A stretch of 38,877 nt of DNA from Hyphomicrobiales bacterium (GCA_900470965.1 UCCS01000095.1:5671-44547), one strand, 5' to 3'. Positions 8,452-15,872 are shown, counted from the stretch's first letter. Numbers and translations are program-made. The notes: generated by a model not told the origin, from the letters alone.

Positions 8452-8907
8452 TCAGATATCGAGAACGAGATGCGGCAGACCGTTCGAGGTCTTGCGCGGT
8501 GAAACGCCGTTCTCGTCGATCTGGGCGTGGATGCGCTGGCGGAAGGCCGAGAAGCTCTCGAAGGTCACGACATCGACAGGCTCATCGAAATGGATTGTGA
8601 CCCTGTAGAACTCGCTGCCTGCGATAGCCGAAAGCGCCAGAACCTTGCCGGTGAAGGGCTGGTTCAGGTAACGCCCGCGAATGTGGGCGCCGACGAAGAT
8701 CGGCGAGATGGGCTTGTCATTGGGCTTGGCTGCAAGGGCCGACAGCGTGTTCCAGTCGCGGGCGCCATATTGGCGGGCGATCAGTTCGAGGGCGGCGGCA
8801 TGGCTCATCTCGCTGCCGCGTTCAGTCATGGCCTGGCGCAGGCGCTTTGCCTGGGCCTTCAGTTCGTCGACCGGTGGATAGGTCCGAGTCATGGGTATAC
8901 GAGTCAC
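8452..8907 (-). CDS. Small conserved protein with N-terminal LELIARQYGARDWNTL-type motif
   Basis: 151 aa. GTG start at 8907 is supported by GAAAGG eight bases upstream; the internal ATG at 8892 has no ribosome binding site. N-terminal ~60 residues contain a helical motif (KAQAKRLRQAM...LELIARQYGARDWNTL) that recurs in proteins labelled as glyoxalase-superfamily or hypothetical; the C-terminal half is beta-rich (FYRVTIHFDEPVDVV) without recognisable catalytic residues. No function can be assigned. First gene of a probable two-gene unit with the MATE exporter. Confidence 0.78.
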   Translation of the reverse strand: MTRIPMTRTYPPVDELKAQAKRLRQAMTERGSEMSHAAALELIARQYGARDWNTLSALAAKPNDKPISPIFVGAHIRGRYLNQPFTGKVLALSAIAGSEFYRVTIHFDEPVDVVTFESFSAFRQRIHAQIDENGVSPRKTSNGLPHLVLDI

Positions 8908-9249
8908 GGGTTCAGCCTTTCAAAGGCATGCCATTCGACTGTCAGGGGGGCTCGCATTGCCGTCAGTCAGCATGCACAGGGGCTGTGACCAAGATCGCGA
9001 GGGCTTCACCATGGATCTTCATCCGCGAGCGGCTGGTGCCTCGAACCGGCTTTTTTATGCGCGACGACAGACGCCAAGTCAAGATCGGCACACATCTGGT
9101 GAAAAAATGGGCAGATTCTGGACAGTATTGCCAACGAAAAAAGCGCTATGCCGTTAGATTTTGCACAAGCTTTTAATTTTAAAGATATTGTTCAGCAGAT
9201 GTGAGCAATCCTGCGTTAAAGTCTGATCATACAACAAGCGGAGGCTGAC
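8908..9249. other. Intergenic region without supportable gene
   Basis: 342 nt between divergent genes. Short frames in it (for example 9011-9157) lack a ribosome binding site and family resemblance. The right end (9160-9235) is AT-rich and presumably holds the promoter of the PilZ-like gene; no clear -35/-10 pair was identified. Confidence 0.5.
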
Positions 9250-9600
9250 ATGGCCTTTCAGATGCACCTCGACACAGAACATCCCAAGCCCGAACAGGCT
9301 TACAGAGAATTCAACCTCGATCGGCCCGGCAACATCATCTTCGTCGGCCATCACCTCAGCACCGGAACGCAAGTCCGCTGCCTGATCCGCACCATCACGC
9401 TCGCCGGGGCGCTGCTGGAAGTCAGCCCCAGCCTGGAAATGCCGCAGAATTTCTTCCTGGAAATCCTCGGCATCCATGACGAGATCGGCGCGACCGTGGT
9501 CAAGCGCGAAGACGAGTTCGTGACCATCAGCTTCAACATGCTGCTGAACCCCGAATTCCTGCACCACGTGCTGCGGCTGAGCTTCGAAACCAGCCTCTGA
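9250..9600 (+). CDS. PilZ-like domain protein, degenerate c-di-GMP motif
   Basis: 116 aa; ATG 9250 with GCGGAGG upstream. The fold pattern follows PilZ proteins: an early basic segment, a strand ending in ITLAGALLEV where PilZ has (D/N)xSxxG, then LEMPQNFFLEILGI and VTISFNMLLNPEFL, which line up with LPKHYYLNILGL and IGVRFINLIEPDVL of the better preserved PilZ protein at 10857. The Arg pair and the D-x-S-x-G-G residues that contact c-di-GMP are not present, so nucleotide binding is doubtful. Assignment rests on this alignment. Confidence 0.65.
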   Translation: MAFQMHLDTEHPKPEQAYREFNLDRPGNIIFVGHHLSTGTQVRCLIRTITLAGALLEVSPSLEMPQNFFLEILGIHDEIGATVVKREDEFVTISFNMLLNPEFLHHVLRLSFETSL

Positions 9601-9622
9601 TTTTAGCCTTCTCCCCATAAGG

Positions 9623-9648
9623 AAACGCGGGCCATACGACCCGCGTTT
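9623..9648. terminator. Bidirectional terminator-like hairpin
   Basis: Perfect 9-bp stem AAACGCGGG (9623-9631) / CCCGCGTTT (9640-9648), loop CCATACGA, between convergent genes ending at 9600 and 9672. The U-tract is only three bases, provided by the stem itself. Confidence 0.6.
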
Positions 9649-9671
9649 CGAACAGCGATGACTTATCGCGA

Positions 9672-10118
9672 TCAAGCGGCGAGGTGCCGCTCGATCTGGT
9701 CGATTGGCAGATTGGTGTAATCCTTCGCCACTTCGGCCGAGATCGCGGCCTGCGCATCGGCGCTGAGATTGGGCCGCAGCGTGCCGAGCGCACGCGGAGG
9801 CGCCACCAGAACGATGCGACTTGCCTCCTTCTCATGCACGAGTTCGTCGAGCTTTACAGCGACTTCCTTCAGGAAGTCGGCTTCGGCCTGGTCCTGCCAG
9901 TTGGTCTCCTCCATGGCGCTGCCGCTCAGTCCGTCAGGCGCGTAGGAGCGTCCGGGCTTGTCGGTGCCGAGTTCACGGTCAGGTTGGTTGGGCTGCGTGA
10001 GCGTTTCGCGGACCTGGAGATTCATCAGTTCCGCATCGCCGGCATTCTGCAGGATCAGGGCCTTCGCCCCATCGCAGACAACGACCCAGGATTCCCAGGG
10101 GACTTTGACGTCAGTCAT
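9672..10118 (-). CDS. Host attachment family protein
   Basis: 148 aa. The N-terminus WVVVCDGAKALILQNAG, a Gly/Pro-rich insert (GTDKPGRSYAPDG) and IVLVAPPRALGTLRP followed by EVAKDYTNLPIDQIERHL are characteristic of the family named 'protein required for attachment to host cells', related to the bacterial eRF1-like (baeRF) domains. Name aside, the biochemical function is not established; it is soluble, with no signal peptide. ATG 10118 has GAGGAAAT upstream. Monocistronic. Confidence 0.85.
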   Translation of the reverse strand: MTDVKVPWESWVVVCDGAKALILQNAGDAELMNLQVRETLTQPNQPDRELGTDKPGRSYAPDGLSGSAMEETNWQDQAEADFLKEVAVKLDELVHEKEASRIVLVAPPRALGTLRPNLSADAQAAISAEVAKDYTNLPIDQIERHLAA

Positions 10119-10273
10119 TTGATTTCCTCGCTTTCATGATTGGAAGCAGCGTACCGCTTGAGGAAAAACGCCCGGCAACTGAAAGAGTTCGGGAAAAATC
10201 TGCGCAAAGAGAATCAACGGCGATCCGGAGGGCATGCCATGGCGTAGAAGGGCAAAGCGGGAGATCAAAGACG

Positions 10274-10675
10274 ATGAAGACAGCGCTTGTCGCCTATGCC
10301 GGTTGCCTTCTCACCCTTGCCGTCATCGACGCAATATGGCTCGGCATCGTCGCCCGCACCTTCTACCGCGATCAGCTCGGCGAGCTGATGCTGCCCTCGC
10401 CGAACCTTGGCATAGCGGCGCTTTTCTACCTGCTCTTCACAGTTGCAATTGTCATACTTGCGGTTTTGCCCGGGCTTTCCAGCGGCTCGCTCGGCACGAC
10501 GCTGCTCTATGGTGCCATTTTGGGACTGGCGGCTTACGGCACCTACGACATCACTAATTTGTCGACACTGAAGAACTGGCCGCTCGCTATGAGCCTTGTA
10601 GATATGGCCTGGGGAACCTTTCTGACAGCACTTAGCGCTGCTGGAGGCTATTGCGCGGCAAGATTGCTGGCCTGA
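10274..10675 (+). CDS. DUF2177 family membrane protein
   Basis: 133 aa from ATG 10274 (GGGAGA at 10259-10264); the frame is open upstream to 10136 but that part has no ribosome binding site and is not membrane-like. Four predicted transmembrane helices: residues ~5-25, ~45-67, ~73-92 and ~110-130. The motifs IDAIWLGIVARTFYRDQLG and GLAAYGTYDITNLSTLKNWP identify DUF2177. Function unknown; inner membrane. Confidence 0.88.
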   Translation: MKTALVAYAGCLLTLAVIDAIWLGIVARTFYRDQLGELMLPSPNLGIAALFYLLFTVAIVILAVLPGLSSGSLGTTLLYGAILGLAAYGTYDITNLSTLKNWPLAMSLVDMAWGTFLTALSAAGGYCAARLLA

Positions 10676-10763
10676 GCGCGAATGGTTTATTCCCAAGAGG
10701 GCACAATAGATGTGCCGCTAACGCACAAATTTCAAACTCGCTAAAATTGTAGTTTTATATTTG

Positions 10764-10784
10764 ACGAATGTGAAAAACATTCGT
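10764..10784. repeat. Perfect inverted repeat upstream of PilZ gene
   Basis: ACGAATGT (10764-10771) and ACATTCGT (10777-10784) separated by GAAAA, starting inside a TTGACG element at 10761. Could be a repressor operator over a promoter or an RNA hairpin. Confidence 0.55.
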
Positions 10785-10812
10785 GTGAGCCTCTCCGTCG
10801 AACAGCCTGAAA

Positions 10813-10840
10813 TTTGAACTGCCCCAAATTTTGAACTGCC
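10813..10840. repeat. Tandem TTTGAACTGCC repeat
   Basis: TTTGAACTGCC occurs at 10813-10823 and 10830-10840, 17 nt apart, just upstream of the ribosome binding site of the PilZ gene at 10857. Confidence 0.5.
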
Positions 10841-10856
10841 TGACGGAGAATGCGAA

Positions 10857-11255
10857 ATGGAAATGCTCCGCGCAACGCACCTCGCCACGGTGAAGTCGGC
10901 TGTCTACGACATTCGCTGGGAGGAGTTCAACGTCAAACGACCGGCTCGTATCGTCGCCGTTCGCCCCTGTCTGACCGGGATTTCGATGCGCAGCGCCGAA
11001 ATCCTCGATATTTCCCAGGGCGGCGCGACCTTCGTCGTGTCGACCACGGCGGGCCTGCCCAAACATTATTATCTCAACATCCTGGGGCTTGCCTACCGCA
11101 TCGGCTGTGCCGAGGTCTACCGCCATCATGAGCGTATCGGCGTTCGTTTCATCAACCTGATAGAGCCGGATGTTCTACGCAAGGTAGTGCGCGCCGACTT
11201 CATGATCGGCAACACGGAAGCGATCGACGCCCGCCGCAACGGCAGCCGCGTCTGA
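10857..11255 (+). CDS. PilZ domain protein
   Basis: 132 aa. ATG 10857 with ACGGAG upstream. Contains a basic segment NVKRPARIVAV followed by ILDISQGGATFVV, which fits the PilZ (D/N)xSxxG motif, and LPKHYYLNILGL...RIGVRFINLIEPDVL, the closing strands. PilZ domains bind c-di-GMP and relay it to motility, adhesion or exopolysaccharide machinery. The Arg motif here is RxxR rather than the classical RxxxR, so binding should be treated as likely, not certain. A divergent relative lies 1.3 kb upstream (9250) and a diguanylate cyclase further along (24766). Confidence 0.78.
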   Translation: MEMLRATHLATVKSAVYDIRWEEFNVKRPARIVAVRPCLTGISMRSAEILDISQGGATFVVSTTAGLPKHYYLNILGLAYRIGCAEVYRHHERIGVRFINLIEPDVLRKVVRADFMIGNTEAIDARRNGSRV

Positions 11256-11349
11256 GCCGTCACGAACGAGAAATAATCTTGCTTGCCTTGGCAAAGTGAG
11301 AGCCTATTGTTGCGCGGCATTTTCAATAATTCCGGGAAATTGCCCTCGC

Positions 11350-12462
11350 ATGTCTGCCTTTTTGCGCTTCACGCCGCTTGCCAGCGCCCTGCCCTCCACC
11401 GTTCCTTTCGTTGGCCCCGAGGCCATCGAGCGCCAGCGCGGCGTTAAGGTCGAAGCGCGCATCGGCGCCAATGAAAACGGCTTCGGCCCGGCTCCCTCGG
11501 TCATTGCCGCCATGCAGGAGCAGGCTGGCGATATCTGGAAGTACAACGATCCGGAAAATTATGCACTGCGCGAGGCGCTCGCCACCCATCTCGGCGTGAA
11601 ACCGGCCAATATCGCCGTCGGCGGCGGCATTGACGAACTGCTCGGGCAAATCGTGCGGCTGGTAATCGAGCCCGGCGGCACCGTCGTGACCTCCTTCGGT
11701 GCCTATCCGACCTTCAATTTCCACGTGAACGGTTTTGGCGGCCGACTGGTCACCGTTCCCTATGCCGGCGACCGTGAAAATCTCGACGCGTTGCTCGATG
11801 CAGTCAAGCGCGAGAATGCGCCACTCGTCTATTTCGCCAACCCTGACAATCCGATGGGAAGCTGGTGGGATGGCGACAAGATCGTCGCCTTCGCGCGCGC
11901 CCTGCCGGAAACCTGCCTGATGATCCTGGATGAAGCCTATAGCGAGACCGGCCCGGCCTCTGCCTTACCGTCGATCCAATCGCTCATCGACCTGCCGAAC
12001 ATCGTGCGGACCCGCACCTTCTCCAAGGCCTACGGACTTGCCGGCGCCCGCGTCGGCTATGCCATCTCGACGCCGGGCACGGCGCAGGCCTTTGACAAGA
12101 TCCGCAATCATTTCGGCATGAACCGGCTTGCGACGGTCGCCGCACTCGCAGCCCTCAAGGATCAGGCCTATCTTTCCGAAGTGATCGGGAAAATCCATGC
12201 CGCGCGCGACAGGATTGCTGATATTGCCAGAGCAAATGGCCTGCAGCCGCTGGCATCGGCCACCAATTTCGTGGCTGTTGATGCCGGGCGCGACGGCGCT
12301 CACGCGCGGGCCATCGTCGAGGGGCTGATGGAGCACGGCGTCTTCATCCGCATGCCGGGTGTCGCACCGCTCAACCGCTGCATCCGCGTCAGCGTCGGGC
12401 CGGAAGCCGACATGGCGCTGCTCGAAGAAGCGCTCCCGCTGGTCTTAAAAAAACTCGCCTGA
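11350..12462 (+). CDS. HisC-like PLP-dependent aminotransferase
   Basis: 370 aa class I/II aminotransferase resembling histidinol-phosphate aminotransferase. Visible elements: NENGFGPAPSV (substrate entry), YNDPENYALREALA, FANPDNPMGSWW (Asn for the PLP hydroxyl), ILDEAYSE (Asp pairing with the PLP ring nitrogen), and RTRTFSKAYGLAGARVGY with the Schiff-base Lys226; a C-terminal RVSVG Arg binds the substrate carboxylate or phosphate. It is not in a his operon, so it may act on another substrate such as an aromatic amino acid; the family name should be taken as structural. Start ATG 11350 has only a weak ribosome binding site. Monocistronic, with a strong terminator. Confidence 0.88.
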   Translation: MSAFLRFTPLASALPSTVPFVGPEAIERQRGVKVEARIGANENGFGPAPSVIAAMQEQAGDIWKYNDPENYALREALATHLGVKPANIAVGGGIDELLGQIVRLVIEPGGTVVTSFGAYPTFNFHVNGFGGRLVTVPYAGDRENLDALLDAVKRENAPLVYFANPDNPMGSWWDGDKIVAFARALPETCLMILDEAYSETGPASALPSIQSLIDLPNIVRTRTFSKAYGLAGARVGYAISTPGTAQAFDKIRNHFGMNRLATVAALAALKDQAYLSEVIGKIHAARDRIADIARANGLQPLASATNFVAVDAGRDGAHARAIVEGLMEHGVFIRMPGVAPLNRCIRVSVGPEADMALLEEALPLVLKKLA

Positions 12463-12483
12463 CAATGGGAAACCGAAACGGGT

Positions 12484-12530
12484 AAACCGCGGCCGGCGGG
12501 AGGGCGCCGGTCGCGGTTTCCTTCTCCCGG
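12484..12530 (+). terminator. Rho-independent terminator
   Basis: 15-bp stem with one G-U pair: AAACCGCGGCCGGCG (12484-12498) / CGCCGGTCGCGGTTT (12505-12519), loop GGAGGG, followed by pyrimidine-rich CCTTCTCCC. Located 21 nt after the aminotransferase stop. Confidence 0.8.
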
Positions 12531-12641
12531 CGTCGGCCCCGTCCAAAGCGCCCCGCCAGCTCCCCTCTTTTGAGGTTGTTATTTCGAATTATCTTGTTGG
12601 AGACGGTCCTTACAGCGTGTCGCGCCAAGCGACGACATGCT

Positions 12642-12911
12642 TTAGTGGATCGTCATCCATTCGCGGGCGGCGCGGAGCGCTTCGGCAAGCTGCATCTTGC
12701 TCATCGAAGCGGCCACATCGGCGCGCAGCTCGGCGGCGCGGTCGTTGCCCTTGATTGCGGCGATGTTCAGCCACTTGTGAGCGGAGACGAGATCGATCTC
12801 GCAACCACGGCCGGTCGCATACATCAGACCCATTTCGCAGAAGACATCGGCGCTGTTGTTTTCGCCACCCATGGTGGCCATTTCAGCATTGTGCATTTCA
12901 AAGCGTGCCAT
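12642..12911 (-). CDS. Small Sel1-repeat protein
   Basis: 89 aa. Residues ~23-58 match a Sel1-like repeat (ADVFCEMGLMYATGRGCEIDLVSAHKWLNIAAIKGNDRA, quoted here in outline: G-x-M-Y-x-x-G-x-G...A-H-K-W-x-x-x-A-A), followed by a helical tail. Single-repeat Sel1 proteins of this size are common in Rhizobiales; such repeats mediate protein-protein contacts. No signal peptide. Upstream on its strand are three near-repeats of CCTGTT(T)A (plus-strand 12922-12955). Confidence 0.82.
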   Translation of the reverse strand: MARFEMHNAEMATMGGENNSADVFCEMGLMYATGRGCEIDLVSAHKWLNIAAIKGNDRAAELRADVAASMSKMQLAEALRAAREWMTIH

Positions 12912-13342
12912 CGGTTTCTATCCCTGTTTAGCCTGTTAAGACGTACCCTGTTTTACCTTTGGGCCTTGCCATCTTCTGCGGCTTTCGGCCTCTCCGGTCC
13001 GGCGGGTTTGCCCCGCTCGTTTGATGGGTTCACTATGCCAAACTGCTTTCAAAAAACGCCTAAAATGCATGATTAATTTGACGCAAACAAAGTGCAAATG
13101 CTTGGTAAACTTGGGTTTTTGTTAAACATCGGAATCCCTGCAAATTAAGGATTTTTGCGCGCCTTTTACGAAAAATTCAGATTTGGAAATTGAGGATTTG
13201 TTCACTATGAAATCAGCATCGATCCGGCGATCATCAGAAAAAACCTGACGGGAAGGCCGGAATTCGGGCTGTTCGGAGGCGTATTTACCTTTACGTTCGC
13301 GTCAGTTATTTTCGCGCCATTTCATATCTTATGGAGGAAGAG
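12912..13342. other. AT-rich intergenic region
   Basis: 431 nt, notably richer in A+T than the neighbourhood between about 13040 and 13220. It separates divergent genes (Sel1 protein and DUF2147 protein). A TTGACG element at 13078-13083 lacks a convincing -10 partner. No ORF above 20 codons with a ribosome binding site was found. Confidence 0.5.
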
Positions 13343-13681
13343 ATGATCCGTACCCTCGTTCTCGCCGGCGCGCTGGCACTTGTTGCAGGCCTTGCACAGG
13401 CGGATGAACCGATCGTCGGCAACTGGAAGACCCGCGCCGGCGACACGGCGGCGATTGCGCCCTGCGGCGGCGCTTACTGCATCACGCTGAAGACGGGCAA
13501 ATATGCAGGCAAGAAGATCGGCAGACTATCCGGCACCGGCGGCAGCTATAGCGGCGAGATCACCGATCCTGCCGACGACAAGACCTATAGCGGCTCGGGC
13601 AGCATCTCCGGCGGCTCGCTCAAGATGCAGGGCTGCGTGATGCAGGTCTTCTGCAAAACGCAAACCTGGACCCGTCTCTGA
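13343..13681 (+). CDS. Exported DUF2147 family protein
   Basis: 112 aa. Signal peptide at residues 1-20 (cleavage after AQA, before DEP). Mature part is a small beta-barrel-like DUF2147 domain: EPIVGNWKTRAGD at the start, paired cysteines (CGGAYC, later GCVMQVFC), and YSGSGSISGG, ending in TWTRL. DUF2147 proteins are periplasmic or outer-membrane associated, function unknown. An in-frame ATG lies at 13331, but GGAGGAAG at 13333-13340 sits between the two and serves ATG 13343. Confidence 0.87.
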   Translation: MIRTLVLAGALALVAGLAQADEPIVGNWKTRAGDTAAIAPCGGAYCITLKTGKYAGKKIGRLSGTGGSYSGEITDPADDKTYSGSGSISGGSLKMQGCVMQVFCKTQTWTRL

Positions 13682-13818
13682 GACGTTCAGGCAGGCTCTG
13701 AGAACCTTAGCCGGCCTCAGAAACTGAACGCAAAATGAACCGCCATCTCAGCACCCGTTCAGCCACATCATGGCAAAACAGCACCATGAAGGGCGTATAT
13801 CGGGGTAAGGACGTGGAC

Positions 13819-13992
13819 GTGTTCATTCTGGCGAGACGGTTTACAATCATAACGCTGTTTGCGGCGATCTTCGCGATCTCTTTTTCGGCAGTCGTCGTGC
13901 GCACCGGCGGCGGCGGCGCACAGCAGTCGCATTTCGGCGCGAACTATACCTGCCTGGAAAGCAGCGGCGGTTACTGCACCACCATCCGCTGA
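13819..13992 (+). CDS. Small single-span membrane protein, unknown
   Basis: 57 aa from GTG 13819, which has GTAAGG eight bases upstream; the same frame reaches back to ATG 13735 (85 aa) and ATG 13786, neither with a visible ribosome binding site. One hydrophobic helix (FTIITLFAAIFAISFSAVVV) then a Gly-rich linker and a short exported tail with two cysteines (YTCLESSGGYCTTIR). I do not recognise a family. A hairpin TGAGACC/GGTCTCA follows at 13990-14015 without a T-tract. Confidence 0.55.
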   Translation: MFILARRFTIITLFAAIFAISFSAVVVRTGGGGAQQSHFGANYTCLESSGGYCTTIR

Positions 13993-14030
13993 GACCTGGA
14001 AAAATCTGGGTCTCAGCCTTCGCGCGTCGT

Positions 14031-14058
14031 TTGCTTGTTAAAAACTACCCCCTATAAT
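14031..14058 (+). promoter_or_regulatory. Sigma70-type promoter of amn
   Basis: TTGCTT (14031-14036), 16-nt spacer, TATAAT (14053-14058). The predicted transcription start is at about 14064-14066, coinciding with the amn start codon. Confidence 0.65.
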
Positions 14059-14063
14059 GCGCC

Positions 14064-15566
14064 ATGAGCAAACGAATCTATCCCCTGTCCGCTTTCGACA
14101 TCTCGTCCCCTCCCCCTTTCGAGCCGCAAGCCTTCGATGATCCGGCAAAAGCCGTCGAAGCTTTGACGGAGCTCTACGAGCGCAATACCTCGTTCCTGAT
14201 CGACAGCTTCACGAAGCTCGCGCAAGGGGCGCCAGTCACCTCCCGCTACCGCGCTTTCTACCCGCAGGTCAGCATCGAGACGACGAGCTTCGGTCATGTC
14301 GACTCCCGCCTTTCCTATGGTCATGTGACCGCACCGGGCGTCTATACGACGACGGTCACGCGGCCGAAGCTCTTCAAACATTATCTGAAGGAGCAGCTGC
14401 TGCTCCTGATGAAGAGCCACAATGTGCCTGTCGTCGTCTCGGAATCCTCCACGCCGATCCCGCTGCACTTCGCTTTCGGCGAAGGCGCGCATGTGGAAGC
14501 GTCTGCGGCGGCTTTCGTCGATATTCCGCTGCGCGATCTCTTCGATACGCCTGACCTCAACACGACGGATGACGAGATCGCCAACGGCGAGTATCTGCCG
14601 CCTCCGGGCGAGCCCTCACCGCTGGCACCCTTTACCGCACAGCGCATCGACTATTCGCTCGCCCGTCTGTCGCACTATACTGCCACCGGTGCCGAGCATT
14701 TCCAGAACTTCGTGCTTTTCACGAACTACCAGTTCTATATCGACGAGTTCTGCTCCTGGGCGCGCAAGATGATGGCCGAAGGCGGCGACGGCTACACGGC
14801 CTTCGTGGAGCCCGGAAACATCGTCACGCTCGCAGGATCAAGCGTTCCGGAAACGGATGTGACGCTTGCCCGCCTGCCGCAAATGCCGGCCTATCACCTT
14901 AAGAAGAAGGGCCATGCCGGGATCACCATGATCAATATCGGCGTCGGTCCTTCCAACGCCAAGACGATCACCGACCACGTGGCCGTGCTTCGCCCGCATG
15001 CCTGGCTGATGCTCGGCCATTGCGCCGGCCTGCGCAACAGCCAGCGGCTCGGCGATTATGTTCTGGCACATGCCTATATGCGCGAAGACCATGTGCTCGA
15101 CGACGATCTGCCGGTCTGGGTGCCGATCCCCGCACTTGCCGAAGTGCAGGTGGCGCTCGAGGCTGCCGTTGCCGAGATCACCGGTTACGAAGGCTTCGAG
15201 CTGAAACGCATCATGCGTACCGGCACGGTCGGCACGATCGACAACCGCAACTGGGAACTGCGCGATCAGGCAGGCCCGGTTAAGCGCCTGTCACAGGCTC
15301 GCGCCATCGCGCTTGACATGGAATCGGCAACGATCGCCGCCAACGGCTTCCGCTTCCGCGTACCCTATGGGACGCTGCTCTGCGTTTCCGACAAGCCGCT
15401 GCATGGCGAACTGAAGCTGCCGGGTATGGCGACCGCCTTCTACCGTACACAGGTGAACCAGCATCTGCAGATCGGTATCCGGGCGATCCAGAAGCTTGCC
15501 GCCATGCCGCCGGAAGCCCTGCATTCGCGCAAGCTGCGCAGCTTCTTCGAAACGGCGTTTCAATAA
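14064..15566 (+). CDS. amn: AMP nucleosidase
   Basis: Hydrolyses AMP to adenine and ribose 5-phosphate; cytoplasmic, links nucleotide pool and purine salvage. 500 aa, close to family length. N-terminal AMP nucleosidase-specific domain (YERNTSFLIDSF, RYRAFYPQVSI) and C-terminal purine nucleoside phosphorylase-like domain with INIGVGPSNAKTITDH, WLMLGHCAGLRNSQRLGDYVLAHAY, ALDMESATIAANGFRFRVPYGTLLCVSDKP. No ribosome binding site is present before ATG 14064; instead a good -10 box ends six bases upstream, so translation is probably from a leaderless mRNA. Monocistronic; terminator follows. Confidence 0.95.
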   Translation: MSKRIYPLSAFDISSPPPFEPQAFDDPAKAVEALTELYERNTSFLIDSFTKLAQGAPVTSRYRAFYPQVSIETTSFGHVDSRLSYGHVTAPGVYTTTVTRPKLFKHYLKEQLLLLMKSHNVPVVVSESSTPIPLHFAFGEGAHVEASAAAFVDIPLRDLFDTPDLNTTDDEIANGEYLPPPGEPSPLAPFTAQRIDYSLARLSHYTATGAEHFQNFVLFTNYQFYIDEFCSWARKMMAEGGDGYTAFVEPGNIVTLAGSSVPETDVTLARLPQMPAYHLKKKGHAGITMINIGVGPSNAKTITDHVAVLRPHAWLMLGHCAGLRNSQRLGDYVLAHAYMREDHVLDDDLPVWVPIPALAEVQVALEAAVAEITGYEGFELKRIMRTGTVGTIDNRNWELRDQAGPVKRLSQARAIALDMESATIAANGFRFRVPYGTLLCVSDKPLHGELKLPGMATAFYRTQVNQHLQIGIRAIQKLAAMPPEALHSRKLRSFFETAFQ

Positions 15567-15574
15567 GATATCAG

Positions 15575-15605
15575 GCGCGGCCCGGCCTTGTCCGTCGGGC
15601 CGCGC
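15575..15605. terminator. Strong hairpin terminator after amn
   Basis: GCGCGGCCCG (15575-15584) pairs with CGGGCCGCGC (15596-15605), a perfect 10-bp stem, 9 nt after the amn stop. The T-tract is poor (ACTGTTCTC). It also lies just after the end of the minus-strand small gene at 15613, so it can serve both. Confidence 0.65.
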
Positions 15606-15612
15606 ACTGTTC

Positions 15613-15780
15613 TCAAGCGCTTGCGGCAAGCTGCAGCGCTGCGATCAGGCCGGCAAACGCCGCCAGCGCAATCACGGTCCTGACCAGCACCTTTATCACC
15701 TCGACATTCTCAAGCGGCGGCATCTTGCATGCGCCGCGTGTGACGATCAGGTGTGCTATTCCGATTTCAAGCATGCTCAT
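15613..15780 (-). CDS. Small single-pass membrane protein in the ECF42 locus
   Basis: 55 aa, below the usual ORF cut-off. ATG at 15780 is preceded by GAGGAG eight bases upstream (minus strand), a strong ribosome binding site. The protein starts MSMLEIGIAHLIVTRGACKM, then a short polar stretch, then one hydrophobic helix at about residues 29-52 (VIKVLVRTVIALAAFAGLIA...). No family recognised. On its own strand, TGTCGA (15842-15837) and CGAC (15819-15816) with a 17-nt spacer form an ECF42-type promoter, giving a leader of ~30 nt. This suggests the gene belongs to the regulon of the sigma factor at 17016. Confidence 0.6.
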   Translation of the reverse strand: MSMLEIGIAHLIVTRGACKMPPLENVEVIKVLVRTVIALAAFAGLIAALQLAASA

Positions 15781-15814
15781 TGCTCCATCTCCTCGATGTT
15801 GTCAGATGAAGCTT

Positions 15815-15842
15815 TGTCGAGCGCTGCCTCGGCCTTTCGACA
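15815..15842. promoter_or_regulatory. Palindromic, bidirectional ECF42-type promoter
   Basis: On the plus strand TGTCGA (15815-15820), 17 nt, CGAC (15838-15841). Because TGTCGA is mirrored by TCGACA at 15837-15842, the minus strand reads TGTCGA-N17-CGAC too. From memory, published ECF42 target promoters carry TGTCGA at -35 and CG(A/T)C at -10. The minus orientation would transcribe the 55-aa membrane protein, the plus orientation the DGPF operon. Confidence 0.6.
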
Positions 15843-15872
15843 TTGCGGCCGACGAAAGATATTTTTCTTCCC

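Noticed and set aside
8847..9176. Short plus-strand frames upstream of the first PilZ-like gene
   Set aside because: No ribosome binding site, no recognisable domain, partly antisense to the gene at 8452-8907.
13078..13111. Promoter TTGACG ... TAAACT in the AT-rich region
   Set aside because: The spacer to the only -10-like sequence is 22 nt, too long for a standard promoter.
13990..14015. Terminator after the small membrane protein
   Set aside because: TGAGACC/GGTCTCA can pair but the stem is short, largely wobble inside, and no T-tract follows; not listed as a separate feature.
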